A stretch of 64,000 bases of DNA from contig NZ_KK069991.1 of the NCBI RefSeq assembly GCF_000576425.1, forward strand, positions 153,417-217,416, in the 5' to 3' direction. The stretch is from Brachybacterium phenoliresistens (lineage in GTDB: Bacteria; Actinomycetota; Actinomycetes; Actinomycetales; Dermabacteraceae). The notes under the pieces are model-generated. The model was given only the letters and a program-made list of their open reading frames with translations, was not told the origin of the DNA and ran no database searches. Every line of letters begins with the position of its first letter. Positions within the stretch are counted from its first letter, which is position 1. Positions 1 to 7,983 of this stretch are shown one piece after another. The translations under genes and the position numbers were made by a program.

Positions 1-2
1 CC

Positions 3-179
3 GGCGCCTGGACCTACGACACCCCGAACCGGCGCTTCTACAACGCCGCGCGGCCCCACTTCCAGGCGGTGCGGTCCGGGCGCACGTGCGTGACGCCCGT
101 GACCATCTACGTGCAGCGTCAGGTGACCCTCAGCGGCCAGGCCTACTCCGTGCGCCGCGGTCCCTCGACCCTCTCCTGA
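3..179 (+). CDS. C-terminal end of an unidentified protein (5' end outside window)
   Basis: An open frame runs from the window edge to a TGA at 177-179 and encodes about 58 residues ending RRGPSTLS. The composition (aromatic and polar residues, one Cys in RTCVTP) is protein-like and differs from the Arg/Pro-rich noise of shadow frames. Only the tail is present, so no family can be assigned. It stops 79 bases before the MFS gene on the same strand. Confidence 0.5.
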   Translation, partial: GAWTYDTPNRRFYNAARPHFQAVRSGRTCVTPVTIYVQRQVTLSGQAYSVRRGPSTLS

Positions 180-223
180 GCCCCGCCGCCCCGTCGGGCC
201 TGCGGTCCCGGCATGTCTCGCCG

Positions 224-245
224 AGGCCGGGAGCGCTCCCGGCCT
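224..245. promoter_or_regulatory. 22-bp perfect palindrome at the MFS promoter
   Basis: Perfect inverted repeat with arms AGGCCGGGAGC / GCTCCCGGCCT and no spacer. Its last base is the first base of the -10 box TACTCT (245-250), so it covers the -35 zone of the MFS gene. It is a good operator candidate. It could instead terminate the upstream gene, but no T-run follows. Confidence 0.5.
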
Positions 246-250
246 ACTCT
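245..250 (+). promoter_or_regulatory. -10 box TACTCT, leaderless start of MFS gene
   Basis: TANNNT-type -10 hexamer ending 7 bases before the ATG at 258. No ribosome binding site lies in between, so transcription probably starts at the start codon. Confidence 0.5.
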
Positions 251-257
251 TGGGCAA

Positions 258-1697
258 ATGACTGATGATCCCGCGGCCACCGCCGACTTCCCCGAGAGGA
301 CCGTCCACCGTCGTCGCCTGCTGCTGGTGCTGCTGGTGCCGCTGTTCATGGCCCTCATCGCGGTGTCCGTCATCAACGTCGCTCTCACGGCCATCGGCCA
401 CTCCCTCGACGCGACGTCCGAGGGCCTGCAGTGGGTGATCTCCGGGTACGCCCTCTCCTTCGGCGTGCTGCTGGTGCCCGCCGGCCGCCTCGGCGATGCG
501 ACCGGACGCCGGCGCATCCTCATCGTCGGCGTCTCGATCTTCACCCTCGGCTCGCTGCTGAGCGGCCTCGCCCCGAGCGTCGAGGTCCTCAACGCCGCCC
601 GCGTCCTGCAGGGCATCGGCTCCGGCCTGCTGAACCCGCAGACCGTCGCCCTCATCCAGCAGCACTTCCGCGGGCAGGCGCGCGCCAAGGCCTTCGCACT
701 GCTGGGGACCACCGTCGCCGTCGCCACCGCCATCGGCCCCGTGATCGGCGGCCTGCTGATCCAGGTCCTCGGGGAGGACGTCGGCTGGCGCTGGATGTTC
801 TTCATGAACGTGCCCATCGGCGTGATCGCCGTGGTCGGCGCCCTGCTCTGGATCCCGGACGACAGGGTCCGCGGGCGGCGCGTCGACCTCGACCCCGTCG
901 GCACGGTGCTGCTGACCCTCGCGATCCTCGGGGTGATGCTGCCCTTCCTCGAGCGCGGCGTGAACCCGCTGATCTGGCTGTGCATCCCCGCCGGTCTGCT
1001 GGTCCTGGCGCTGTGGTGGTCCTGGGAGCACCGCTACAAGCGCGCCGGCCGCCCGCCGATGGTCGACCCGGAGATCTTCGCCGGCGCCGCCTTCCGCAAC
1101 GGCATCATCATCGTCTCGGTGTACTTCCTCGGCGCGACCAGCGTGTGGATCATCGTCCCGCTGTTCCTGCAGATGCACCTGCACCACACCGCCTTCGAGG
1201 CCTCGCTGCTGGGCCTGCCGTCCTCGATCGCCGCCGCCTTCTCCTCCCAGATCGCCGGCCGCTACGTGCTCACGCTGGGGCGGCGGCTGGTCATCTATGG
1301 CTTCATGGTCTCCTTCACCGGGCTGCTGGGGGTGGCGCTGCTGGTGGGCTTCGTCGAGTCGGGGGCGGTCCCGTTCTGGGTGCTCGCCGTGCCGCTCACG
1401 CTGATGGGCGTCAGCCAGGGCATGACCATCTCCCCGAACCAGACCCTCACCCTCAACTCCGTGGACCCGCGCTTCGGCGGCGTCGCCGGCGGCGTGCTGC
1501 AGCTGGGGCAGCGCCTGGGCGCGGCGGTGGGCACCGCGCTGATCCCCGGCGTCATCTTCTCGCTCACCGAGTCCGGCACCGCCTGGCAGGAGGCGTTCAT
1601 CATCGCCCTGGTGATCATCATGGCGCTCACCCTCGCCGCGATGCTGGTCAGCGTCCGGGATCGTGCGCGCGAGCGCTCCGCTCCCGGGGCGCGGTAG
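258..1697 (+). CDS. MFS drug-efflux transporter, DHA2 (EmrB/QacA) type
   Basis: Proton-driven multidrug exporter of the 14-helix DHA2 family, in the cytoplasmic membrane. The 479-residue protein has alternating hydrophobic segments from residue ~20 on. Motif A lies in the first half (AGRLGDATGRRR), followed by RVLQGIGSGLLNPQ and a motif-C-like stretch (AIGPVIGGLLIQ) in helix 5. Length is normal for the family. The ATG at 258 is preferred over an in-frame ATG at 213 because a -10 box sits 7 bases upstream and there is no Shine-Dalgarno at either. A 22-bp palindrome overlaps the promoter, but no regulator gene is adjacent. The substrate cannot be read from sequence. Confidence 0.88.
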   Translation: MTDDPAATADFPERTVHRRRLLLVLLVPLFMALIAVSVINVALTAIGHSLDATSEGLQWVISGYALSFGVLLVPAGRLGDATGRRRILIVGVSIFTLGSLLSGLAPSVEVLNAARVLQGIGSGLLNPQTVALIQQHFRGQARAKAFALLGTTVAVATAIGPVIGGLLIQVLGEDVGWRWMFFMNVPIGVIAVVGALLWIPDDRVRGRRVDLDPVGTVLLTLAILGVMLPFLERGVNPLIWLCIPAGLLVLALWWSWEHRYKRAGRPPMVDPEIFAGAAFRNGIIIVSVYFLGATSVWIIVPLFLQMHLHHTAFEASLLGLPSSIAAAFSSQIAGRYVLTLGRRLVIYGFMVSFTGLLGVALLVGFVESGAVPFWVLAVPLTLMGVSQGMTISPNQTLTLNSVDPRFGGVAGGVLQLGQRLGAAVGTALIPGVIFSLTESGTAWQEAFIIALVIIMALTLAAMLVSVRDRARERSAPGAR

Positions 1698-1706
1698 GAG
1701 CGGCCG

Positions 1707-2438
1707 ATGCCCGGGAATGCGCCGAACCGGCCGGCGGGTCCGAGGGGCCCTGCCGATGCCGGCCCGATCGATGCGGGCCCGTCCGGTGCGGGACGGGCCG
1801 GTGCGGCCGAGGTCGATGCGGCCGGGGGCGAGCCCACCGCCCTGATCGTCCTCGCCGGGGGAGGGGCGGTGCGCCTGGGCGGGGTCTCCAAGCCCGATGT
1901 CCGCGTGCACGGCCGTCGCCTGCTGGACATCGTCCTCGAGGCCGGGGCCCGGTGCGCGCCGCGCGTGGTGGTCGCCCCGGAGGCGGTCGCCGTCCCGGAC
2001 GGGGTGCTGCGCACCCTGGAGGACCCGCCCCACGGCGGGCCCGTCGCGGGGATCGCCGCAGGTCTGGCCGCCCTGCGCGGCCGGGCCTCGACCCGCGAGG
2101 TCCCCGACGTTCTCGTCCTCGCCTGCGACCTGCCCGGCGCCGCCGAGCTCGCCGCGCCCCTGCTCGCAGCCCGCGGCGCCCCGCGGCTCCGCGAGCGGAC
2201 GGGCGGGGCGCCCGACGGCGTGATCGCCGCCCGCCCCGACGGGCGGCGGGAGATGCTCGCGATCCTCGTCGCCCGCACGGCGCTCGAGGAGGAGCTGCGC
2301 CGCGGCGGGGACCGGGACCGGTCCGTCCGCTCCGTCCTGGCCGGCCTCGACCTCGCGGAGGTCCCCGTCCCGGCGCGCGCGACCGAGGACGTCGACACCT
2401 GGGAGCAGCACGCCCGCTGGGAGCACGGAGGCCCGTAG
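1707..2438 (+). CDS. MobA-like nucleotidyltransferase
   Basis: Predicted NTP-transferase of the molybdenum-cofactor guanylyltransferase family (243 residues). The N-terminal nucleotide loop reads LAGGGAVRLGGVSKPD (residues ~50-65), followed by DPPHGGPVAGIAAGL and the metal-binding LACDLPG, all in the MobA order. A Pro/Ala/Gly-rich stretch of about 45 residues precedes the fold. Ribosome binding site TAGGAG overlaps the stop of the MFS gene, so translation is likely coupled. No other Moco genes are in the window. It could act on another nucleotide sugar or cofactor, so the MobA reaction itself is inferred. Confidence 0.7.
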   Translation: MPGNAPNRPAGPRGPADAGPIDAGPSGAGRAGAAEVDAAGGEPTALIVLAGGGAVRLGGVSKPDVRVHGRRLLDIVLEAGARCAPRVVVAPEAVAVPDGVLRTLEDPPHGGPVAGIAAGLAALRGRASTREVPDVLVLACDLPGAAELAAPLLAARGAPRLRERTGGAPDGVIAARPDGRREMLAILVARTALEEELRRGGDRDRSVRSVLAGLDLAEVPVPARATEDVDTWEQHARWEHGGP

Positions 2439-2586
2439 CCGCTCCTCCCGCGCGCCCGGCGCCGAGGATCCCCCCGCGAGGTGACCGGACGGTCAGCGGC
2501 CTCCCAGCATGCCCGTGGCCAGGCCGGACGCCGATCCCGAGGGGGCCGGGCGGGGCCGGACGCCCTCCCGCGCGCCCGCGCGCGAC

Positions 2587-2592
2587 TAGGTT
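2587..2592 (+). promoter_or_regulatory. Possible -10 box TAGGTT of BCCT gene
   Basis: TANNNT hexamer 74 bases before the GTG start at 2667, inside the 228-base gap after the MobA-like gene. No clear -35 is visible. Confidence 0.3.
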
Positions 2593-2666
2593 GGGACGCC
2601 GAATCGACACGAGCGTGCTGCCGCTCGAGCCTCCGGCGACGGTGCGCGGCGCCAGGAAAGGTCATT

Positions 2667-4637
2667 GTGACGCGCCTCGACGAACCGCCCCAGCCCCCGG
2701 GCGAGCACCCGCACGGCCCCGGCCCCAAGAAGATCCTCCAGGAGGTCACCCACCCTGCCCTGATCCCCGGCATCGGGGTGGAGGACACGCCGCGCGTCTT
2801 CGGGACCAACTGGGCCGTCTTCGGCATCGCCGGCGGCATGGTCCTCGGCGTCGTGCTGTGGGGCTTCCTGGCCCCGCAGAGCATCAGCGACGCGGGCACC
2901 GCCTCGCTCGCCTGGGTCACCGAGCACTTCGGCTGGCTGTTCTCGCTGCTGGCCGTGCTCGCCATCGTGTTCATGCTGGTGGCCGGCTACGGGCGCACCG
3001 GCGGGATCCGCCTGGGCGCGGACGACGAGTCCCCGGAGTTCTCCACCGTCTCCTGGATCGCCATGCTGTTCTCCGCCGGCATGGGCATCGGCCTGCTGTT
3101 CTGGGGCCCCGCCGAGCCGCTGACCTACTTCAACGACGTCCCGCCGGGGGCCGACGCCGAGGCCGGCACGCGGGACGCGATGCTCGTCTCCCTGGCCCAG
3201 TCCGTCCTCCACTGGGGGCCGATGGCCTGGGCGTTCTATGCCCTGGTCGGCGGCGCCATCGCCTACGCCGCCTACCGCCGCGGCCGCGCCCCGCTGATCT
3301 CGGCGATCTTCCGTCCGATCTTCGGCGAGCGGACCGAGGGCTGGCTGGGCGCGGTGATCGACGTCTTCGCCATTATCGTGACCCTCTTCGGCACCGGCGT
3401 CACCCTGGGCATGGGCGCCCTGCAGATCGCCAGCGGCGTCGAGCACGTCTCCGGCATCGGCCCGCTGGGCAACGGCGCGCTGATCGTCATCATCACGGTC
3501 CTGACCATCGCCTTCGTCGCCTCGGCCGTCTCCGGCATCAAGCGCGGGATCCGGGCGCTGTCCAACATCAACATGGTCATCGCCGCCGTGATCGGCGTGT
3601 TCGTCTTCGTCGCCGGCCCCACCCTGTTCCTGCTGAACATGATCCCGGCCAGCATCTCCGCCTTCCTCGGCGACCTGTGGCTGATGCTCATGCGCAACCC
3701 GTCCCAGGGAGACGAGGCCGCCTCCTTCCTCGCCTCGTGGACCAACTACTACTGGGCGTGGTGGATCTCCTGGACGCCGTTCGTGGGCATGTTCATCGCG
3801 AAGATCTCCCGCGGCCGCACCCTGCGCGAGTTCGTGACCGTCGTGATCATGGTGCCCTCGGCCGTGTGCGTCGTGTGGTTCGGCGTCATGGGCGGCACCA
3901 CCATGCTGTTCGAGTCCCAGGGGCGCGGGATCAGCGACGCCGGCGGGTCCGAGGCGATCCTCTTCGCGGTGTTCTCGAACCTGCCCTTCGGGATCATCTT
4001 CTCCGTCCTGGCGATGATCTCGATCATCCTGTTCTTCGTGACCTCGGCCGATTCCGCCGCGATCGTCATGGGCTCGATGAGCCAGCGCGGCCGCCCGGAG
4101 CCCTCCACCTGGGTCACCATCACGTGGGGCGTGCTGCTGGGCGCCGCCGCCCTCGCCCTGCTGCTGGCCGGCGGGGAGACCGCCCTGTCCGGGCTGCAGT
4201 CGATCATGGTCGTCTCCGCCCTGCCGTTCGCGCTGGTGGTCATCGGCATTATGGTCTCCTGGGCCAAGGAGCTGAACTCGGACCCGTACATGCTGCGCCA
4301 GCGCTACGCCCGGGCCGCCATCGCCCAGGGCGTGCGGCGCGGCATCGCCGAGCACGGGGACGACTTCGTCTTCGAGGCCACCGAGGTCGCGGCCGAGGAG
4401 GGCGCCGGCGCCGGCATCGACAGCGAGGACCCGGCGCTGTCCGACTGGTACGAGACCGCCACCGGGCAGATCCCGGCCCTCACGGCCGAGGACGTCACGC
4501 GCACCCTCGACCCCGGGCACATCCAGCCCAAGGGGCCCGGCGACCCCCACCACACCGCCTCCGGCGACGCCTCCCTCACCGTGGGGGAGGAGCGCCGCGA
4601 GCGCCATCACCGGGACGGCGCCGGCCCCGAGGTCTGA
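2667..4637 (+). CDS. BCCT family osmolyte transporter (betaine/choline/carnitine)
   Basis: Sodium- or proton-coupled importer of quaternary ammonium compounds, in the cytoplasmic membrane. The 656-residue protein starts at GTG 2667 behind AGGAAAGG. The typical 12-helix BCCT core begins at ~50. The family signature is clear: YYWAWWISWTPFVGMFIAK followed by ISRGRTLREF, with GMGIGLLFWGPAEP upstream. About 90 hydrophilic residues follow the last helix, long enough for the regulatory osmosensing tail seen in BetP-like members. A separate transcription unit is likely, given a 228-base upstream gap and a hairpin terminator downstream. The exact substrate is not determined. Confidence 0.93.
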   Translation: MTRLDEPPQPPGEHPHGPGPKKILQEVTHPALIPGIGVEDTPRVFGTNWAVFGIAGGMVLGVVLWGFLAPQSISDAGTASLAWVTEHFGWLFSLLAVLAIVFMLVAGYGRTGGIRLGADDESPEFSTVSWIAMLFSAGMGIGLLFWGPAEPLTYFNDVPPGADAEAGTRDAMLVSLAQSVLHWGPMAWAFYALVGGAIAYAAYRRGRAPLISAIFRPIFGERTEGWLGAVIDVFAIIVTLFGTGVTLGMGALQIASGVEHVSGIGPLGNGALIVIITVLTIAFVASAVSGIKRGIRALSNINMVIAAVIGVFVFVAGPTLFLLNMIPASISAFLGDLWLMLMRNPSQGDEAASFLASWTNYYWAWWISWTPFVGMFIAKISRGRTLREFVTVVIMVPSAVCVVWFGVMGGTTMLFESQGRGISDAGGSEAILFAVFSNLPFGIIFSVLAMISIILFFVTSADSAAIVMGSMSQRGRPEPSTWVTITWGVLLGAAALALLLAGGETALSGLQSIMVVSALPFALVVIGIMVSWAKELNSDPYMLRQRYARAAIAQGVRRGIAEHGDDFVFEATEVAAEEGAGAGIDSEDPALSDWYETATGQIPALTAEDVTRTLDPGHIQPKGPGDPHHTASGDASLTVGEERRERHHRDGAGPEV

Positions 4638-4665
4638 GCCCGCGCCCGACGGTCCGTCCCGTCCC

Positions 4666-4697
4666 GCCGCCGACCGGCCAGCCGTCCGGTCGGCGGC
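4666..4697. terminator. Hairpin between convergent genes
   Basis: Perfect 12-bp stem GCCGCCGACCGG / CCGGTCGGCGGC with an 8-base loop. It sits between the stops of the BCCT gene and the convergent DUF4143 gene and can serve both. No U-tract. Confidence 0.6.
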
Positions 4698-4718
4698 ACC
4701 AGGTCGGGCCCGGGGGCA

Positions 4719-5966
4719 TCAGTGTCCGAGGAGCGCCAGGGGGATGACCGCGACGCCATCGGGCCGGCGATAGGCGGCTTCGCCCGTCGTGAGGACGACC
4801 AGATCGGCGACATCGTCCCTGAGCTGCCGGCGGAGCCAGAGCAGGTGGCGCACGTCGTCATCACGGACCGTCGTCGACAGCTTCACCTCGAACGCGACCA
4901 CGCGGCCGTCCGGCCCTTCCACGACCAGGTCGACCTCGCGGTCCCCGTTGCGGCTGCGCAGGTGACCGACCCTCCCGTCGACGACCTGCGCGGCCGCGCG
5001 CACGCTGAGCGTGGCGAGCGATTCGAACAGCGGTCCGATCATGTGCGCCCCGCGCGCCGACAGCAGCGCGGACGAGGAGAGGCCCAGCGCTCGTGCCGCC
5101 AGCGCGGGATCGACGAGCTGATGCTTGGGGCTCTGCGAGATGCGGCCGAGGGACACCCGGAAGGGCTCCCAGGCCGGGACCTCGTCCAGCACCCACAGCT
5201 GCGCGAGATGATCCCGGTAGGCGATCGCGGTGGTCTTGGCGGGCCGTGACCCGTCCTCGCTCGCTGCCGTCTCCAGGATCTTCGCGTGGCTCGTCGTGGT
5301 CGAGGATGCCGCCGCGTATGCCGCGAGCCACCTCCGGAAGGTCTGCGGTCGCCTCACCGATGCCCCCAGGTCGGGGATCCCGCGGTCGATGATGCGGGCG
5401 AGGTACGAGTCGAGCTGGCGCCCGATGCTGCGCGCGGGCCCCGAGGCGATGCCGGGGAACCCGCTCGCCACGATCGCGTCGACATAGTCCGCGAGGGACC
5501 AGGAGGAGCGACCGGCGATCTCGGCGTCGCCGGCCATCAGATCCGCGAGCCGGACGGTCGTCGCGGCGCCGCGACGCTCGTGCAGGGCCATCGGCCGCAT
5601 GTGCAGCGAGAGGATCCGCCCTGCGCCGCTGTGGGTGCCTCGTGCGGACGCGGGGGACGCGCTCCCGGTGAGGAGGAATCGGCCGGCAGGGGCTCCCTCG
5701 TCCACGCGTCGCCGGACGGAGTCCCAGATGGGCGGGTCCAGCTGCCATTCGTCGAGGAGGAGGGTGCCCTCCGGCGCCGAGATGAACCGCGGGTCCGCCT
5801 GGAGCTGCATCGCCTGGTCCGGGTCGTCGAGGAACCACGCGTGGTCTGCGCGCCGAAGGGCGGTGCCGGACTTCCCGACGCCCTTGGCCCCGTCGAGGGA
5901 GATCGCTGCAGCATCCTCCATGAGCTCGTCCAGCACCCGGTCCACTGCTCGAGGAAGGTATTCCAT
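4719..5966 (-). CDS. DUF4143-type AAA ATPase
   Basis: Predicted cytoplasmic P-loop ATPase of the AAA_14/DUF4143 family, 415 residues. Walker A is GAKGVGKS (26-33) and Walker B is LLLDE (69-73), followed by the sensor-like FLLTGSAS. The C-terminal half carries a restriction-nuclease-like fold signature (DREVDLVVEG, then AFEVKLS), typical for the family. Function is not established; many members behave as stand-alone accessory genes. The start ATG has a -10 box TAGCGT 7 bases upstream, itself the first of three 23-bp tandem repeats, so leaderless and possibly autoregulated expression is likely. GC is slightly lower than in neighbours around its promoter. Confidence 0.85.
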   Translation of the reverse strand: MEYLPRAVDRVLDELMEDAAAISLDGAKGVGKSGTALRRADHAWFLDDPDQAMQLQADPRFISAPEGTLLLDEWQLDPPIWDSVRRRVDEGAPAGRFLLTGSASPASARGTHSGAGRILSLHMRPMALHERRGAATTVRLADLMAGDAEIAGRSSWSLADYVDAIVASGFPGIASGPARSIGRQLDSYLARIIDRGIPDLGASVRRPQTFRRWLAAYAAASSTTTSHAKILETAASEDGSRPAKTTAIAYRDHLAQLWVLDEVPAWEPFRVSLGRISQSPKHQLVDPALAARALGLSSSALLSARGAHMIGPLFESLATLSVRAAAQVVDGRVGHLRSRNGDREVDLVVEGPDGRVVAFEVKLSTTVRDDDVRHLLWLRRQLRDDVADLVVLTTGEAAYRRPDGVAVIPLALLGH

Positions 5967-5973
5967 GGCGGCT

Positions 5974-5979
5974 ACGCTA
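5974..5979 (-). promoter_or_regulatory. -10 box TAGCGT of the DUF4143 gene
   Basis: On the minus strand TAGCGT is followed by AGCCGCC and the ATG, giving a leaderless layout. It lies in the first unit of the tandem repeat. Confidence 0.45.
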
Positions 5980-6044
5980 CCATTCGCAAGCTTCCTGCAC
6001 TACCATTCGCATGCCTTGTGCGCTACCATCCGCATGATTTCCTC
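5976..6044. repeat. Three tandem 23-bp repeats in the DUF4143 promoter
   Basis: Units begin at 5976, 5999 and 6022. Each starts with (G/A)CTACCATTCGCA or CTACCATCCGCA, followed by a less conserved half. The period is exactly 23 bp. On the minus strand each unit presents GCGAATGGTAG next to the -10 zone. They may be tandem operator sites or a triplicated promoter. Confidence 0.7.
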
Positions 6045-6066
6045 GCTGCTCTTCGCACCACGCGAG

Positions 6067-6105
6067 ATCGACCAGAGCTTCCCGCGACGGGAAGCTCTGG
6101 TCGAT
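6067..6105. repeat. Perfect 18-bp inverted repeat (hairpin element)
   Basis: Arms ATCGACCAGAGCTTCCCG / CGGGAAGCTCTGGTCGAT with loop CGA. It lies between two minus-strand genes and downstream of the MFS gene stop (6179), so it may terminate that transcript. Termini (ATCGACC) and core (GCTTCCCG) match the longer hairpin at 50322-50381. Confidence 0.75.
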
Positions 6106-6178
6106 GTGGCGCGCCCCGAGGGGAGCGGGGGTCGATCTCGCGCGAGCGACGAGCTGCGGAGGCCGGCGGTGAGGGAGG

Positions 6179-7705
6179 TCAGCCCTGGTCGGCAGGCCCG
6201 GCGAGCTCCACGTCCTCGGCATGGGCCGCGGGGGAGGCGGGGGCCTCCTCCGGCGCGCGGCGCACGAAGAACGCGATGACCACCGTGATCACGGCCAGCA
6301 CCGCCGAGATGGTGAAGGCGAAGGACGTCCCCGCGGAGATGCCCTCGAGGGCGGTGCCGCCGTCGGAGATCGTCCCCGCGGAGATGCGCGCCATGACGGA
6401 GACCATCAGCGCCGCACCCGCCGCACCGGCGACCTGCTGCACGGTGCCGACGATCGCGGAGCCGTGCGGGTACAGGTGGCGCGGCAGCGAGCCCAGCGCG
6501 GTGGTGAACAGCGGCGTGAACACGAAGGCCAGGCCGACGGACATGATGATGTGTCCGGCCACGATCATCCAGATCTGCTCGGGCACGCGGGAGAGCACGA
6601 GGATGCCGACGGTCACCGCGGCCAGGCCCGGGATCAGCAGCGGGCGCGGGCCGACCTTGTCGAAGAGGCGTCCCACGAACGGGGCGGCGAGGCCCTGCAG
6701 CAGGCCGCCGGGCAGCAGCATGAGGCCCACGGTCAGGGTGTTCAGCTCCTGCACGCGCTGCAGGAAGATCGGCAGCAGCACGATGGTGCCGAACATGGCG
6801 CCCATCATGACGACCATCAGCGCGATCGCGACGGTGAAGTTGCGCGAGGCGAAGGTGCGCAGGTCCAGCAGGGCGCGATCGGCCTGCTGGAGGCTCCGCT
6901 GGCGCAGCACGAACAGGAGCAGCGAGACGACGCCGATCACCAGGGCCACGATCGCCGCGACGGGCGGGCCGCCCGCGGTGGCCGCCTCGGTGGCGCCGTG
7001 CCCGCCGCCGCTGATGCCCGTCAGGCCGTAGACGAGGGGGCCGAAGCCGATCGCCGAGAGCACCACCGACAGCGGGTCGACGCGGGTCGCCGTGGACTCC
7101 TGGACGTTCTCGATGCGGCGCAGGCCCAGCAGCAGCGCGATCAGCGCGATGGGGAGCACCGCGATGAACAGGAAGCGCCAGGGGGCCAGGGAGAGGATCA
7201 GCCCGGAGATCGTCGGGCCGACGGCCGGGGCCACGGCGATGACGATCGAGATGTTGCCCATGGTGCGGCCGCGCTGGGAGGCCGGCACCAGGTTCATCAC
7301 GGTGGTCATGAGCAGCGGCATCATGATCGCGGTGCCGGAGGCCTGCACGATGCGGCCCAGCAGCAGCGGCAGGAACGTCGGGGAGATCGCGCAGATGAGG
7401 GTGCCGACGCTGAACGTCGTCATCGCCAGGGTGAAGACCTGCCGGGTCGAGAAGCGGCCCATGAGGAAGCCGGTGATCGGGATGACCACGGCCATCGTCA
7501 GCATGAACCCGGTCGTGAGCCACTGGGCGGTGGTCTCGGTGATGCCGAGGTCGTCCATGATCGGCGGCAGCGCGACGGACAGCACCGTCTCGTTGAGGAT
7601 CACGACGAAGGCGCTGATCAGCAGCAGGGCGATCACGCTGCGGTCACGGGGGGAGATGGTGTCTGAGGCGAGGGCCTGCGGGGCGGGAGCGGGCGAGGTC
7701 TGCAC
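6179..7705 (-). CDS. MFS multidrug exporter, DHA2 type
   Basis: 508-residue 14-helix drug:proton antiporter-like protein. Helices begin at ~27 (VIALLLISAFVVILNETVLSVALP). Motif A lies near GFLMGRFSTRQVF, motif B at RIVQASGTAIMMPLL and motif C at AVAPAVGPTISGLI. Start is GTG at 7705 with TAGACT exactly 6 bases upstream on the minus strand (7712-7717), hence leaderless. A 278-base divergent gap separates it from the lipoprotein gene. It is not closely similar to the MFS at 258. No regulator gene is next to it. Confidence 0.88.
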   Translation of the reverse strand: MQTSPAPAPQALASDTISPRDRSVIALLLISAFVVILNETVLSVALPPIMDDLGITETTAQWLTTGFMLTMAVVIPITGFLMGRFSTRQVFTLAMTTFSVGTLICAISPTFLPLLLGRIVQASGTAIMMPLLMTTVMNLVPASQRGRTMGNISIVIAVAPAVGPTISGLILSLAPWRFLFIAVLPIALIALLLGLRRIENVQESTATRVDPLSVVLSAIGFGPLVYGLTGISGGGHGATEAATAGGPPVAAIVALVIGVVSLLLFVLRQRSLQQADRALLDLRTFASRNFTVAIALMVVMMGAMFGTIVLLPIFLQRVQELNTLTVGLMLLPGGLLQGLAAPFVGRLFDKVGPRPLLIPGLAAVTVGILVLSRVPEQIWMIVAGHIIMSVGLAFVFTPLFTTALGSLPRHLYPHGSAIVGTVQQVAGAAGAALMVSVMARISAGTISDGGTALEGISAGTSFAFTISAVLAVITVVIAFFVRRAPEEAPASPAAHAEDVELAGPADQG

Positions 7706-7711
7706 GCCCGC

Positions 7712-7717
7712 AGTCTA
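7712..7717 (-). promoter_or_regulatory. -10 box TAGACT, leaderless MFS start
   Basis: Minus-strand TAGACT, then GCGGGC, then GTG at 7705. Same geometry as other leaderless starts in the window. Confidence 0.55.
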
Positions 7718-7930
7718 GGGACGCCGGGGCGGGACCGGCCAGGGATTTCCCCGGTGGTATCCCTCTCCGCACAGGCGGGAATAGAACCGGTCCTCGCCGC
7801 ATTCCCCGCACCGGTCGCCCGCGGCCCGCCGGCGTCCGGCCCGCCGATCCGCCGGCCGATGCCCGTCCGGCGGCGCCGATCGTTGCCCGATGGTGACCCG
7901 TACCGGAGGGTCGCGACGGGGCCGTCTCCC

Positions 7931-7936
7931 TATCCT
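7931..7936 (+). promoter_or_regulatory. -10 box TATCCT of the lipoprotein gene
   Basis: TATCCT lies 47 bases before the ATG at 7984, leaving a short leader with a good ribosome site (GGGAGGA). Confidence 0.45.
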
Positions 7937-7983
7937 GGCTGCACGTCGCGGCTGCGGATGCCGGGGCGCAGGGAGGACCCGCC

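Noticed and set aside
431-4747. Very long overlapping open frames in non-coding frames (up to 1438 codons)
   Set aside because: Expected in DNA of this GC content: they are Arg/Pro/Ala- or His/Gln-rich, lack domains and lie over well-supported genes.
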